Positions 9,038-22,897 of a stretch of 64,000 nucleotides of DNA are shown in pieces. A program made the position numbers and the translations under genes. Numbering within the stretch: position 1 is the first letter of the stretch; each line of letters starts with the position of its first letter. The stretch spans positions 4,275,076-4,339,075 of the forward strand of contig CM055192.1 in the NCBI GenBank assembly GCA_029224185.1, written 5' to 3'. Below the pieces are notes generated by a model, which had not been told where the DNA came from, ran no database searches, and was given only the letters and a program-made list of their open reading frames with translations. The stretch comes from Karalla daura. Lineage: Eukaryota > Chordata > Actinopteri > Chaetodontiformes > Leiognathidae.

Positions 9038-11533
9038 TGGTGGGTTTGGGCTCGCTCGCTCGGGGTCGGGATCTCGGCCAAGACGACTGTTCCGGGGTGG
9101 TCGTTTTTTTCCCTTTCGGCGAGCTTTAAAATCTCAGCTCCAGGATCAAATGATCCTGGAGCTGAGATTTTAAAGCTCGCCTTTAAAATCTCAGCTCGCT
9201 TTAAAATCTCAGCTCCGGGATCAAATGATCCTGGAGCTGAGATTTTAAAGCTCGCCGAAAGTGAAAAAGTGAAAAAAACGACCACCCCGGACCTGTCGTT
9301 TTTTTCCCTTTCGGCGAGCTTTAATATCTCAGCTCCAGGGTCAAATCCGGCATCAGGATTGCTTTTTCCAGTGAGCGTGGGCCACCCCGGAGGCGGCCCA
9401 CACCCCAAATGGTGGGTTTGGGCTCGCTCGCTCGGGGTCGGGATCTCGGCCAAAACGACAGGTCCGGGGTGGTCGTTTTTTTCACTTTCGGCGAGCTTTA
9501 ATATCTCAGCTCCAGGGTCAAATCCGGCATCGGGATTGCTTTTTCCAGTGAGCGTGGGCCACCCCGGAGGCGGCTCACACCCCAAATGGTGGGTTTGGGC
9601 TTGCTCGCTCGGGGTCGGGATCTCGGCCAAAACGACAGGTCCGGGGTGGTCGTTTTTTTCCCTTTCGGCGAGCTTTAATATCTCAGCTCCAGGGTCAAAT
9701 CCGGCATCGGGATTGCTTTTTCCAGTGAGCGTGGGCCACCCCGGAGGCGGCCCACACCCCAAATGGTGGGTTTGGGCTCGCTCGCTCGGGGTCGGGATCT
9801 CGGCCAAGACGACTGTTCCGGGGTGGTCGTTTTTTTCCCTTTCGGCGAGCTTTAATATCTCAGCTCCAGTGTCAAATCCGGCATCGGGATTGCTTTTTCC
9901 AGTGAGCGTGGGCCACCCCGGAGGCGGCCCACACCCCAAATGGTGGGTTTGGGCTCGCTCGCTCGGGGTCGGGATCTCGGCCAAAACGACAGGTCCGGGG
10001 TGGTCGTTTTTTTCACTTTCGGCGAGCTTTAATATCTCAGCTCCAGGGTCAAATCCGGCATCGGGATTGCTTTTTCCAGTGAGCGTGGGCCACCCCGGAG
10101 GCGGCCCACACCCCAACTGGTGGGTTTGGGCTCGCTCGCTCGGGGTCGGGATCTCGGCCAAAACGACAGGTCCGGGGTGGTCGTTTTTTTCCCTTTCGGC
10201 GAGCTTTAATATCTCAGCTCCAGTGTCAAATCCGGCATCGGGATTGCTTTTTCCAGTGAGCGTGGGCCACCCCGGAGGCGGCCCACACCCCAAATGGTGG
10301 GTTTGGGCTCGCTCGCTCGGGGTCGGGATCTCGGCCAAAACGACAGGTCCGGGGTGGTCGTTTTTTTCACTTTCGGCGAGCTTTAATATCTCAGCTCCAG
10401 GGTCAAATCCGGCATCGGGATTGCTTTTTCCAGTGAGCGTGGGCCACCCCGGAGGCGGCCCACACCCCAACTGGTGGGTTTGGGCTCGCTCGCTCGGGGT
10501 CGGGATCTCGGCCAAAACGACAGGTCCGGGGTGGTCGTTTTTTTCCCTTTCGGCGAGCTTTAATATCTCAGCTCCAGGGTCAAATCCGGCATCGGGATTG
10601 CTTTTTCCAGTGAGCGTGGGCCACCCCGGAGGCGGCCCACACCCCAACTGGTGGGTTTGGGCTCGCTCGCTCGGGGTCGGGATCTCGGCCAAAACGACAG
10701 GTCCGGGGTGGTCGTTTTTTTCACTTTCGGCGAGCTTTAATATCTCAGCTCCAGGGTCAAATCCGGCATCGGGATTGCTTTTTCCAGTGAGCGTGGGCCA
10801 CCCCGGAGGCGGCCCACACCCCAAATGGTGGGTTTGGGCTCGCTCGCTCGGGGTCGGGATCTCGGCCAAAACGACAGGTCCGGGGTGGTCGTTTTTTTCA
10901 CTTTCGGCGAGCTTTAATATCTCAGCTCCAGGGTCAAATCCGGCATCGGGATTGCTTTTTCCAGTGAGCGTGGGCCACCCCGGAGGCGGCCCACACCCCA
11001 AATGGTGGGTTTGGGCTCGCTCGCTCGGGGTCGGGATCTCGGCCAAAACGACAGGTCCGGGGTGGTCGTTTTTTTCCCTTTCGGCGAGCTTTAATATCTC
11101 AGCTCCAGTGTCAAATCCGGCATCGGGATTGCTTTTTCCAGTGAGCGTGGGCCACCCCGGAGGCGGCCCACACCCCAAATGGTGGGTTTGGGCTCGTTCG
11201 CTCGGGGTCGGGATCTCGGCCAAAACGACAGGTCCGGGGTGGTCGTTTTTTTCACTTTCGGCGAGCTTTTATATCTCAGCTCCAGGGTCAAATCCGGCAT
11301 CGGGATTGCGTTTTCCAGTGAGCGTGGGCCACCCCGGAGGCGGCCCACACCCCAAATGGTGGGTTTGGGCTCGCTCGCTCGGGGTCGGGATCTCGGCCAA
11401 AACGACAGGTCCGGGGTGGTCGTTTTTTTCACTTTCGGCGAGCTGTAATATCTCAGCTCCAGGATCAAATCCGGCATCAGGATTGCGTTTTCCAGTGAGC
11501 GTGGGCCACCCCGGAGGCGGCCCACACCCCAAC
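9038..11533 (+). repeat. Domain B HOR unit, 13 monomers, 2496 bp
   Basis: Order: J, Std, CY, VV, Std, NV, Std, N, N, Std, EV, Y, CR. It equals the 2319-bp unit plus one extra N monomer (10472 and 10649 are adjacent N copies). Confidence 0.9.
9084..9298. repeat. Long foldback element 2
   Basis: Same 215-bp structure, inside the monomer anchored at 9038 that opens a domain B unit. The main palindrome is at 9118-9181. Unlike copy 1 it has aaaatctcag in the second palindrome. The downstream monomer ends atcagg, a state shared with copies 5 and 6. Confidence 0.95.
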
Positions 11534-14500
11534 TGGTGGGTTTGGGCTCGCTCGCTCGGGGTCGGGATCTCGGCCAAAACGACAGGTCCGGGGTGGTCGT
11601 TTTTTTCCCTTTCGGCGAGCTTTAATATCTCAGCTCCAGGGTCAAATCCGGCATCGGGATTGCTTTTTCCAGTGAGCGTGGGCCACCCCGGAGGCGGCCC
11701 ACACCCCAACTGGTGGGTTTGGGCTCGCTCGCTCGGGGTCGGGATCTCGGCCAAAACGACAGGTCCGGGGTGGTCGTTTTTTTCACTTTCGGCGAGCTTT
11801 AATATCTCAGCTCCAGGGTCAAATCCGGCATCGGGATTGCTTTTTCCAGTGAGCGTGGGCCACCCCGGAGGCGGCCCACACCCCAAATGGTGGGTTTGGG
11901 CTCGCTCGCTCGGGGTCGGGATCTCGGCCAAAACGACAGGTCCGGGGTGGTCGTTTTTTTCACTTTCGGCGAGCTTTAATATCTCAGCTCCAGGGTCAAA
12001 TCCGGCATCGGGATTGCTTTTTCCAGTGAGCGTGGGCCACCCCGGAGGCGGCCCACACCCCAAATGGTGGGTTTGGGCTCGCTCGCTCGGGGTCGGGATC
12101 TCGGCCAAAACGACAGGTCCGGGGTGGTCGTTTTTTTCCCTTTCGGCGAGCTTTAATATCTCAGCTCCAGTGTCAAATCCGGCATCGGGATTGCTTTTTC
12201 CAGTGAGCGTGGGCCACCCCGGAGGCGGCCCACACCCCAAATGGTGGGTTTGGGCTCGTTCGCTCGGGGTCGGGATCTCGGCCAAAACGACAGGTCCGGG
12301 GTGGTCGTTTTTTTCACTTTCGGCGAGCTTTTATATCTCAGCTCCAGGGTCAAATCCGGCATCGGGATTGCGTTTTCCAGTGAGCGTGGGCCACCCCGGA
12401 GGCGGCCCACACCCCAAATGGTGGGTTTGGGCTCGCTCGCTCGGGGTCGGGATCTCGGCCAAAACGACAGGTCCGGGGTGGTCGTTTTTTTCACTTTCGG
12501 CGAGCTGTAATATCTCAGCTCCAGGATCAAATCCGGCATCAGGATTGCGTTTTCCAGTGAGCGTGGGCCACCCCGGAGGCGGCCCACACCCCAACTGGTG
12601 GGTTTGGGCTCGCTCGCTCGGGGTCGGGATCTCGGCCAAAACGACAGGTCCGGGGTGGTCGTTTTTTTCCCTTTCGGCGAGCTTTAATATCTCAGCTCCA
12701 GTGTCAAATCCGGCATCGGGATTGCTTTTTCCAGTGAGCGTGGGCCACCCCGGAGGCGGCCCACACCCCAAATGGTGGGTTTGGGCTCGCTCGCTCGGGG
12801 TCGGGATCTCGGCCAAAACGACAGGTCCGGGGTGGTCGTTTTTTTCACTTTCGGCGAGCTTTAATATCTCAGCTCCAGGGTCAAATCCGGCATCGGGATT
12901 GCTTTTTCCAGTGAGCGTGGGCCACCCCGGAGGCGGCCCACACCCCAACTGGTGGGTTTGGGCTCGCTCGCTCGGGGTCGGGATCTCGGCCAAAACGACA
13001 GGTCCGGGGTGGTCGTTTTTTTCCCTTTCGGCGAGCTTTAATATCTCAGCTCCAGGGTCAAATCCGGCATCGGGATTGCTTTTTCCAGTGAGCGTGGGCC
13101 ACCCCGGAGGCGGCCCACACCCCAAATGGTGGGTTTGGGCTCGCTCGCTCGGGGTCGGGATCTCGGCCAAAACGACAGGTCCGGGGTGGTCGTTTTTTTC
13201 ACTTTCGGCGAGCTTTAATATCTCAGCTCCAGGGTCAAATCCGGCATCGGGATTGCTTTTTCCAGTGAGCGTGGGCCACCCCGGAGGCGGCCCACACCCC
13301 AAATGGTGGGTTTGGGCTCGCTCGCTCGGGGTCGGGATCTCGGCCAAAACGACAGGTCCGGGGTGGTCGTTTTTTTCCCTTTCGGCGAGCTTTAATATCT
13401 CAGCTCCAGTGTCAAATCCGGCATCGGGATTGCTTTTTCCAGTGAGCGTGGGCCACCCCGGAGGCGGCCCACACCCCAAATGGTGGGTTTGGGCTCGTTC
13501 GCTCGGGGTCGGGATCTCGGCCAAAACGACAGGTCCGGGGTGGTCGTTTTTTTCACTTTCGGCGAGCTTTTATATCTCAGCTCCAGGGTCAAATCCGGCA
13601 TCGGGATTGCGTTTTCCAGTGAGCGTGGGCCACCCCGGAGGCGGCCCACACCCCAAATGGTGGGTTTGGGCTCGCTCGCTCGGGGTCGGGATCTCGGCCA
13701 AAACGACAGGTCCGGGGTGGTCGTTTTTTTCACTTTCGGCGAGCTTTAATATCTCAGCTCCAGGGTCAAATCCGGCATCGGGATTGCTTTTTCCAGTGAG
13801 CGTGGGCCACCCCGGAGGCGGCCCACACCCCAAATGGTGGGTTTGGGCTCGCTCGCTCGGGGTCGGGATCTCGGCCAAAACGACAGGTCCGGGGTGGTCG
13901 TTTTTTTCACTTTCGGCGAGCTTTAATATCTCAGCTCCAGGGTCAAATCCGGCATCGGGATTGCTTTTTCCAGTGAGCGTGGGCCACCCCGGAGGCGGCT
14001 CACACCCCAAATGGTGGGTTTGGGCTTGCTCGCTCGGGGTCGGGATCTCGGCCAAAACGACAGGTCCGGGGTGGTCGTTTTTTTCCCTTTCGGCGAGCTT
14101 TAATATCTCAGCTCCAGGGTCAAATCCGGCATCGGGATTGCTTTTTCCAGTGAGCGTGGGCCACCCCGGAGGCGGCCCACACCCCAAATGGTGGGTTTGG
14201 GCTCGCTCGCTCGGGGTCGGGATCTCGGCCAAGACGACTGTTCCGGGGTGGTCGTTTTTTTCCCTTTCGGCGAGCTTTAATATCTCAGCTCCAGTGTCAA
14301 ATCCGGCATCGGGATTGCTTTTTCCAGTGAGCGTGGGCCACCCCGGAGGCGGCCCACACCCCAAATGGTGGGTTTGGGCTCGCTCGCTCGGGGTCGGGAT
14401 CTCGGCCAAAACGACAGGTCCGGGGTGGTCGTTTTTTTCACTTTCGGCGAGCTTTAATATCTCAGCTCCAGGGTCAAATCCGGCATCGGGATTGCTTTTT

Positions 14501-16489
14501 CCAGTGAGCGTGGGCCACCCCGGAGGCGGCCCACACCCCAAATGGTGGGTTTGGGCTCGCTCGCTCGGGGTCGGGATCTCGGCCAAAACGACAGGTCCGG
14601 GGTGGTCGTTTTTTTCACTTTCGGCGAGCTTTAATATCTCAGCTCCAGGGTCAAATCCGGCATCGGGATTGCTTTTTCCAGTGAGCGTGGGCCACCCCGG
14701 AGGCGGCTCACACCCCAAATGGTGGGTTTGGGCTTGCTCGCTCGGGGTCGGGATCTCGGCCAAAACGACAGGTCCGGGGTGGTCGTTTTTTTCCCTTTCG
14801 GCGAGCTTTAATATCTCAGCTCCAGGGTCAAATCCGGCATCGGGATTGCTTTTTCCAGTGAGCGTGGGCCACCCCGGAGGCGGCCCACACCCCAAATGGT
14901 GGGTTTGGGCTCGCTCGCTCGGGGTCGGGATCTCGGCCAAGACGACTGTTCCGGGGTGGTCGTTTTTTTCCCTTTCGGCGAGCTTTAATATCTCAGCTCC
15001 AGTGTCAAATCCGGCATCGGGATTGCTTTTTCCAGTGAGCGTGGGCCACCCCGGAGGCGGCCCACACCCCAAATGGTGGGTTTGGGCTCGCTCGCTCGGG
15101 GTCGGGATCTCGGCCAAAACGACAGGTCCGGGGTGGTCGTTTTTTTCACTTTCGGCGAGCTTTAATATCTCAGCTCCAGGGTCAAATCCGGCATCGGGAT
15201 TGCTTTTTCCAGTGAGCGTGGGCCACCCCGGAGGCGGCCCACACCCCAACTGGTGGGTTTGGGCTCGCTCGCTCGGGGTCGGGATCTCGGCCAAAACGAC
15301 AGGTCCGGGGTGGTCGTTTTTTTCCCTTTCGGCGAGCTTTAATATCTCAGCTCCAGTGTCAAATCCGGCATCGGGATTGCTTTTTCCAGTGAGCGTGGGC
15401 CACCCCGGAGGCGGCCCACACCCCAAATGGTGGGTTTGGGCTCGCTCGCTCGGGGTCGGGATCTCGGCCAAAACGACAGGTCCGGGGTGGTCGTTTTTTT
15501 CACTTTCGGCGAGCTTTAATATCTCAGCTCCAGGGTCAAATCCGGCATCGGGATTGCTTTTTCCAGTGAGCGTGGGCCACCCCGGAGGCGGCCCACACCC
15601 CAACTGGTGGGTTTGGGCTCGCTCGCTCGGGGTCGGGATCTCGGCCAAAACGACAGGTCCGGGGTGGTCGTTTTTTTCACTTTCGGCGAGCTTTAATATC
15701 TCAGCTCCAGGGTCAAATCCGGCATCGGGATTGCTTTTTCCAGTGAGCGTGGGCCACCCCGGAGGCGGCCCACACCCCAAATGGTGGGTTTGGGCTCGCT
15801 CGCTCGGGGTCGGGATCTCGGCCAAAACGACAGGTCCGGGGTGGTCGTTTTTTTCACTTTCGGCGAGCTTTAATATCTCAGCTCCAGGGTCAAATCCGGC
15901 ATCGGGATTGCTTTTTCCAGTGAGCGTGGGCCACCCCGGAGGCGGCCCACACCCCAAATGGTGGGTTTGGGCTCGCTCGCTCGGGGTCGGGATCTCGGCC
16001 AAAACGACAGGTCCGGGGTGGTCGTTTTTTTCCCTTTCGGCGAGCTTTAATATCTCAGCTCCAGTGTCAAATCCGGCATCGGGATTGCTTTTTCCAGTGA
16101 GCGTGGGCCACCCCGGAGGCGGCCCACACCCCAAATGGTGGGTTTGGGCTCGTTCGCTCGGGGTCGGGATCTCGGCCAAAACGACAGGTCCGGGGTGGTC
16201 GTTTTTTTCACTTTCGGCGAGCTTTTATATCTCAGCTCCAGGGTCAAATCCGGCATCGGGATTGCGTTTTCCAGTGAGCGTGGGCCACCCCGGAGGCGGC
16301 CCACACCCCAAATGGTGGGTTTGGGCTCGCTCGCTCGGGGTCGGGATCTCGGCCAAAACGACAGGTCCGGGGTGGTCGTTTTTTTCACTTTCGGCGAGCT
16401 GTAATATCTCAGCTCCAGGATCAAATCCGGCATCAGGATTGCGTTTTCCAGTGAGCGTGGGCCACCCCGGAGGCGGCTCACACCCCAAA
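11534..16489 (+). repeat. Domain B, 28-monomer block of partial HORs
   Basis: Order: N, N, Std, EV, Y at 12242, CR, NV, Std, N, Std, EV, Y at 13481, Std, Std, CY, VV, Std, Std, CY, VV, Std, NV, Std, N, Std, EV, Y at 16136, CR. These are right-hand pieces of the 12-mer joined without the foldback monomer. Confidence 0.87.
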
Positions 16490-18631
16490 TGGTGGGTTTG
16501 GGCTCGCTCGCTCGGGGTCGGGATCTCGGCCAAGACGACTGTTCCGGGGTGGTCGTTTTTTTCCCTTTCGGCGAGCTTTAAAATCTCAGCTCCAGGATCA
16601 AATGATCCTGGAGCTGAGATTTTAAAGCTCGCCTTTAAAATCTCAGCTCGCTTTAAAATCTCAGCTCCGGGATCAAATGATCCTGGAGCTGAGATTTTAA
16701 AGCTCGCCGAAAGTGAAAAAGTGAAAAAAACGACCACCCCGGACCTGTCGTTTTTTTCCCTTTCGGCGAGCTTTAATATCTCAGCTCCAGGGTCAAATCC
16801 GGCATCGGGATTGCTTTTTCCAGTGAGCGTGGGCCACCCCGGAGGCGGCCCACACCCCAAATGGTGGGTTTGGGCTCGCTCGCTCGGGGTCGGGATCTCG
16901 GCCAAAACGACAGGTCCGGGGTGGTCGTTTTTTTCACTTTCGGCGAGCTTTAATATCTCAGCTCCAGGGTCAAATCCGGCATCGGGATTGCTTTTTCCAG
17001 TGAGCGTGGGCCACCCCGGAGGCGGCTCACACCCCAAATGGTGGGTTTGGGCTTGCTCGCTCGGGGTCGGGATCTCGGCCAAAACGACAGGTCCGGGGTG
17101 GTCGTTTTTTTCCCTTTCGGCGAGCTTTAATATCTCAGCTCCAGGGTCAAATCCGGCATCGGGATTGCTTTTTCCAGTGAGCGTGGGCCACCCCGGAGGC
17201 GGCCCACACCCCAAATGGTGGGTTTGGGCTCGCTCGCTCGGGGTCGGGATCTCGGCCAAGACGACTGTTCCGGGGTGGTCGTTTTTTTCCCTTTCGGCGA
17301 GCTTTAATATCTCAGCTCCAGTGTCAAATCCGGCATCGGGATTGCTTTTTCCAGTGAGCGTGGGCCACCCCGGAGGCGGCCCACACCCCAAATGGTGGGT
17401 TTGGGCTCGCTCGCTCGGGGTCGGGATCTCGGCCAAAACGACAGGTCCGGGGTGGTCGTTTTTTTCACTTTCGGCGAGCTTTAATATCTCAGCTCCAGGG
17501 TCAAATCCGGCATCGGGATTGCTTTTTCCAGTGAGCGTGGGCCACCCCGGAGGCGGCCCACACCCCAACTGGTGGGTTTGGGCTCGCTCGCTCGGGGTCG
17601 GGATCTCGGCCAAAACGACAGGTCCGGGGTGGTCGTTTTTTTCCCTTTCGGCGAGCTTTAATATCTCAGCTCCAGTGTCAAATCCGGCATCGGGATTGCT
17701 TTTTCCAGTGAGCGTGGGCCACCCCGGAGGCGGCCCACACCCCAAATGGTGGGTTTGGGCTCGCTCGCTCGGGGTCGGGATCTCGGCCAAAACGACAGGT
17801 CCGGGGTGGTCGTTTTTTTCACTTTCGGCGAGCTTTAATATCTCAGCTCCAGGGTCAAATCCGGCATCGGGATTGCTTTTTCCAGTGAGCGTGGGCCACC
17901 CCGGAGGCGGCCCACACCCCAACTGGTGGGTTTGGGCTCGCTCGCTCGGGGTCGGGATCTCGGCCAAAACGACAGGTCCGGGGTGGTCGTTTTTTTCCCT
18001 TTCGGCGAGCTTTAATATCTCAGCTCCAGGGTCAAATCCGGCATCGGGATTGCTTTTTCCAGTGAGCGTGGGCCACCCCGGGGGCGGCCCACACCCCAAA
18101 TGGTGGGTTTGGGCTCGCTCGCTCGGGGTCGGGATCTCGGCCAAAACGACAGGTCCGGGGTGGTCGTTTTTTTCACTTTCGGCGAGCTTTAATATCTCAG
18201 CTCCAGGGTCAAATCCGGCATCGGGATTGCTTTTTCCAGTGAGCGTGGGCCACCCCGGAGGCGGCCCACACCCCAAATGGTGGGTTTGGGCTCGCTCGCT
18301 CGGGGTCGGGATCTCGGCCAAAACGACAGGTCCGGGGTGGTCGTTTTTTTCCCTTTCGGCGAGCTTTAATATCTCAGCTCCAGTGTCAAATCCGGCATCG
18401 GGATTGCTTTTTCCAGTGAGCGTGGGCCACCCCGGAGGCGGCCCACACCCCAAATGGTGGGTTTGGGCTCGTTCGCTCGGGGTCGGGATCTCGGCCAAAA
18501 CGACAGGTCCGGGGTGGTCGTTTTTTTCACTTTCGGCGAGCTTTTATATCTCAGCTCCAGGGTCAAATCCGGCATCGGGATTGCGTTTTCCAGTGAGCGT
18601 GGGCCACCCCGGAGGCGGCCCACACCCCAAA
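16490..18631 (+). repeat. Domain B HOR unit lacking its last monomer, 2142 bp
   Basis: Order: J, Std, CY, VV, Std, NV, Std, N, Std, EV, Y. The CR monomer is missing and the next unit begins without J. The only difference from 20579-22720 that I noticed is an A-to-G change at 18082. Confidence 0.9.
16536..16750. repeat. Long foldback element 3
   Basis: Same structure in the monomer anchored at 16490; main palindrome at 16570-16633. The downstream flank ends atcggg rather than atcagg, linking it with copy 4. Confidence 0.95.
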
Positions 18632-20578
18632 TGGTGGGTTTGGGCTCGCTCGCTCGGGGTCGGGATCTCGGCCAAAACGACAGGTCCGGGGTGGTCGTTT
18701 TTTTCACTTTCGGCGAGCTTTAATATCTCAGCTCCAGGGTCAAATCCGGCATCGGGATTGCTTTTTCCAGTGAGCGTGGGCCACCCCGGAGGCGGCTCAC
18801 ACCCCAAATGGTGGGTTTGGGCTTGCTCGCTCGGGGTCGGGATCTCGGCCAAAACGACAGGTCCGGGGTGGTCGTTTTTTTCCCTTTCGGCGAGCTTTAA
18901 TATCTCAGCTCCAGGGTCAAATCCGGCATCGGGATTGCTTTTTCCAGTGAGCGTGGGCCACCCCGGAGGCGGCCCACACCCCAAATGGTGGGTTTGGGCT
19001 CGCTCGCTCGGGGTCGGGATCTCGGCCAAGACGACTGTTCCGGGGTGGTCGTTTTTTTCCCTTTCGGCGAGCTTTAATATCTCAGCTCCAGTGTCAAATC
19101 CGGCATCGGGATTGCTTTTTCCAGTGAGCGTGGGCCACCCCGGAGGCGGCCCACACCCCAAATGGTGGGTTTGGGCTCGCTCGCTCGGGGTCGGGATCTC
19201 GGCCAAAACGACAGGTCCGGGGTGGTCGTTTTTTTCACTTTCGGCGAGCTTTAATATCTCAGCTCCAGGGTCAAATCCGGCATCGGGATTGCTTTTTCCA
19301 GTGAGCGTGGGCCACCCCGGAGGCGGCCCACACCCCAACTGGTGGGTTTGGGCTCGCTCGCTCGGGGTCGGGATCTCGGCCAAAACGACAGGTCCGGGGT
19401 GGTCGTTTTTTTCCCTTTCGGCGAGCTTTAATATCTCAGCTCCAGTGTCAAATCCGGCATCGGGATTGCTTTTTCCAGTGAGCGTGGGCCACCCCGGAGG
19501 CGGCCCACACCCCAAATGGTGGGTTTGGGCTCGCTCGCTCGGGGTCGGGATCTCGGCCAAAACGACAGGTCCGGGGTGGTCGTTTTTTTCACTTTCGGCG
19601 AGCTTTAATATCTCAGCTCCAGGGTCAAATCCGGCATCGGGATTGCTTTTTCCAGTGAGCGTGGGCCACCCCGGAGGCGGCCCACACCCCAACTGGTGGG
19701 TTTGGGCTCGCTCGCTCGGGGTCGGGATCTCGGCCAAAACGACAGGTCCGGGGTGGTCGTTTTTTTCCCTTTCGGCGAGCTTTAATATCTCAGCTCCAGG
19801 GTCAAATCCGGCATCGGGATTGCTTTTTCCAGTGAGCGTGGGCCACCCCGGAGGCGGCCCACACCCCAAATGGTGGGTTTGGGCTCGCTCGCTCGGGGTC
19901 GGGATCTCGGCCAAAACGACAGGTCCGGGGTGGTCGTTTTTTTCACTTTCGGCGAGCTTTAATATCTCAGCTCCAGGGTCAAATCCGGCATCGGGATTGC
20001 TTTTTCCAGTGAGCGTGGGCCACCCCGGAGGCGGCCCACACCCCAAATGGTGGGTTTGGGCTCGCTCGCTCGGGGTCGGGATCTCGGCCAAAACGACAGG
20101 TCCGGGGTGGTCGTTTTTTTCCCTTTCGGCGAGCTTTAATATCTCAGCTCCAGTGTCAAATCCGGCATCGGGATTGCTTTTTCCAGTGAGCGTGGGCCAC
20201 CCCGGAGGCGGCCCACACCCCAAATGGTGGGTTTGGGCTCGTTCGCTCGGGGTCGGGATCTCGGCCAAAACGACAGGTCCGGGGTGGTCGTTTTTTTCAC
20301 TTTCGGCGAGCTTTTATATCTCAGCTCCAGGGTCAAATCCGGCATCGGGATTGCGTTTTCCAGTGAGCGTGGGCCACCCCGGAGGCGGCCCACACCCCAA
20401 ATGGTGGGTTTGGGCTCGCTCGCTCGGGGTCGGGATCTCGGCCAAAACGACAGGTCCGGGGTGGTCGTTTTTTTCACTTTCGGCGAGCTGTAATATCTCA
20501 GCTCCAGGATCAAATCCGGCATCAGGATTGCGTTTTCCAGTGAGCGTGGGCCACCCCGGAGGCGGCTCACACCCCAAA
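18632..20578 (+). repeat. Domain B HOR unit lacking the foldback monomer, 1947 bp
   Basis: Order: Std, CY, VV, Std, NV, Std, N, Std, EV, Y, CR. It is the 12-mer without J. Together with the preceding unit it implies one deletion of CR plus J at the join near 18632. Confidence 0.9.
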
Positions 20579-22897
20579 TGGTGGGTTTGGGCTCGCTCGC
20601 TCGGGGTCGGGATCTCGGCCAAGACGACTGTTCCGGGGTGGTCGTTTTTTTCCCTTTCGGCGAGCTTTAAAATCTCAGCTCCAGGATCAAATGATCCTGG
20701 AGCTGAGATTTTAAAGCTCGCCTTTAAAATCTCAGCTCGCTTTAAAATCTCAGCTCCGGGATCAAATGATCCTGGAGCTGAGATTTTAAAGCTCGCCGAA
20801 AGTGAAAAAGTGAAAAAAACGACCACCCCGGACCTGTCGTTTTTTTCCCTTTCGGCGAGCTTTAATATCTCAGCTCCAGGGTCAAATCCGGCATCGGGAT
20901 TGCTTTTTCCAGTGAGCGTGGGCCACCCCGGAGGCGGCCCACACCCCAAATGGTGGGTTTGGGCTCGCTCGCTCGGGGTCGGGATCTCGGCCAAAACGAC
21001 AGGTCCGGGGTGGTCGTTTTTTTCACTTTCGGCGAGCTTTAATATCTCAGCTCCAGGGTCAAATCCGGCATCGGGATTGCTTTTTCCAGTGAGCGTGGGC
21101 CACCCCGGAGGCGGCTCACACCCCAAATGGTGGGTTTGGGCTTGCTCGCTCGGGGTCGGGATCTCGGCCAAAACGACAGGTCCGGGGTGGTCGTTTTTTT
21201 CCCTTTCGGCGAGCTTTAATATCTCAGCTCCAGGGTCAAATCCGGCATCGGGATTGCTTTTTCCAGTGAGCGTGGGCCACCCCGGAGGCGGCCCACACCC
21301 CAAATGGTGGGTTTGGGCTCGCTCGCTCGGGGTCGGGATCTCGGCCAAGACGACTGTTCCGGGGTGGTCGTTTTTTTCCCTTTCGGCGAGCTTTAATATC
21401 TCAGCTCCAGTGTCAAATCCGGCATCGGGATTGCTTTTTCCAGTGAGCGTGGGCCACCCCGGAGGCGGCCCACACCCCAAATGGTGGGTTTGGGCTCGCT
21501 CGCTCGGGGTCGGGATCTCGGCCAAAACGACAGGTCCGGGGTGGTCGTTTTTTTCACTTTCGGCGAGCTTTAATATCTCAGCTCCAGGGTCAAATCCGGC
21601 ATCGGGATTGCTTTTTCCAGTGAGCGTGGGCCACCCCGGAGGCGGCCCACACCCCAACTGGTGGGTTTGGGCTCGCTCGCTCGGGGTCGGGATCTCGGCC
21701 AAAACGACAGGTCCGGGGTGGTCGTTTTTTTCCCTTTCGGCGAGCTTTAATATCTCAGCTCCAGTGTCAAATCCGGCATCGGGATTGCTTTTTCCAGTGA
21801 GCGTGGGCCACCCCGGAGGCGGCCCACACCCCAAATGGTGGGTTTGGGCTCGCTCGCTCGGGGTCGGGATCTCGGCCAAAACGACAGGTCCGGGGTGGTC
21901 GTTTTTTTCACTTTCGGCGAGCTTTAATATCTCAGCTCCAGGGTCAAATCCGGCATCGGGATTGCTTTTTCCAGTGAGCGTGGGCCACCCCGGAGGCGGC
22001 CCACACCCCAACTGGTGGGTTTGGGCTCGCTCGCTCGGGGTCGGGATCTCGGCCAAAACGACAGGTCCGGGGTGGTCGTTTTTTTCCCTTTCGGCGAGCT
22101 TTAATATCTCAGCTCCAGGGTCAAATCCGGCATCGGGATTGCTTTTTCCAGTGAGCGTGGGCCACCCCGGAGGCGGCCCACACCCCAAATGGTGGGTTTG
22201 GGCTCGCTCGCTCGGGGTCGGGATCTCGGCCAAAACGACAGGTCCGGGGTGGTCGTTTTTTTCACTTTCGGCGAGCTTTAATATCTCAGCTCCAGGGTCA
22301 AATCCGGCATCGGGATTGCTTTTTCCAGTGAGCGTGGGCCACCCCGGAGGCGGCCCACACCCCAAATGGTGGGTTTGGGCTCGCTCGCTCGGGGTCGGGA
22401 TCTCGGCCAAAACGACAGGTCCGGGGTGGTCGTTTTTTTCCCTTTCGGCGAGCTTTAATATCTCAGCTCCAGTGTCAAATCCGGCATCGGGATTGCTTTT
22501 TCCAGTGAGCGTGGGCCACCCCGGAGGCGGCCCACACCCCAAATGGTGGGTTTGGGCTCGTTCGCTCGGGGTCGGGATCTCGGCCAAAACGACAGGTCCG
22601 GGGTGGTCGTTTTTTTCACTTTCGGCGAGCTTTTATATCTCAGCTCCAGGGTCAAATCCGGCATCGGGATTGCGTTTTCCAGTGAGCGTGGGCCACCCCG
22701 GAGGCGGCCCACACCCCAAATGGTGGGTTTGGGCTCGCTCGCTCGGGGTCGGGATCTCGGCCAAAACGACAGGTCCGGGGTGGTCGTTTTTTTCACTTTC
22801 GGCGAGCTGTAATATCTCAGCTCCAGGATCAAATCCGGCATCAGGATTGCGTTTTCCAGTGAGCGTGGGCCACCCCGGAGGCGGCTCACACCCCAAA
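20579..22897 (+). repeat. Complete 12-mer HOR unit, 2319 bp
   Basis: Order: J, Std, CY, VV, Std, NV, Std, N, Std, EV, Y, CR. Length is 11 x 177 + 372. It is flanked on both sides by J-to-J boundaries and is the best reference copy of the domain B HOR. Confidence 0.93.
20625..20839. repeat. Long foldback element 4
   Basis: Same structure in the monomer anchored at 20579, the first monomer of the complete 12-mer; main palindrome at 20659-20722. Flanks match copy 3. Confidence 0.95.
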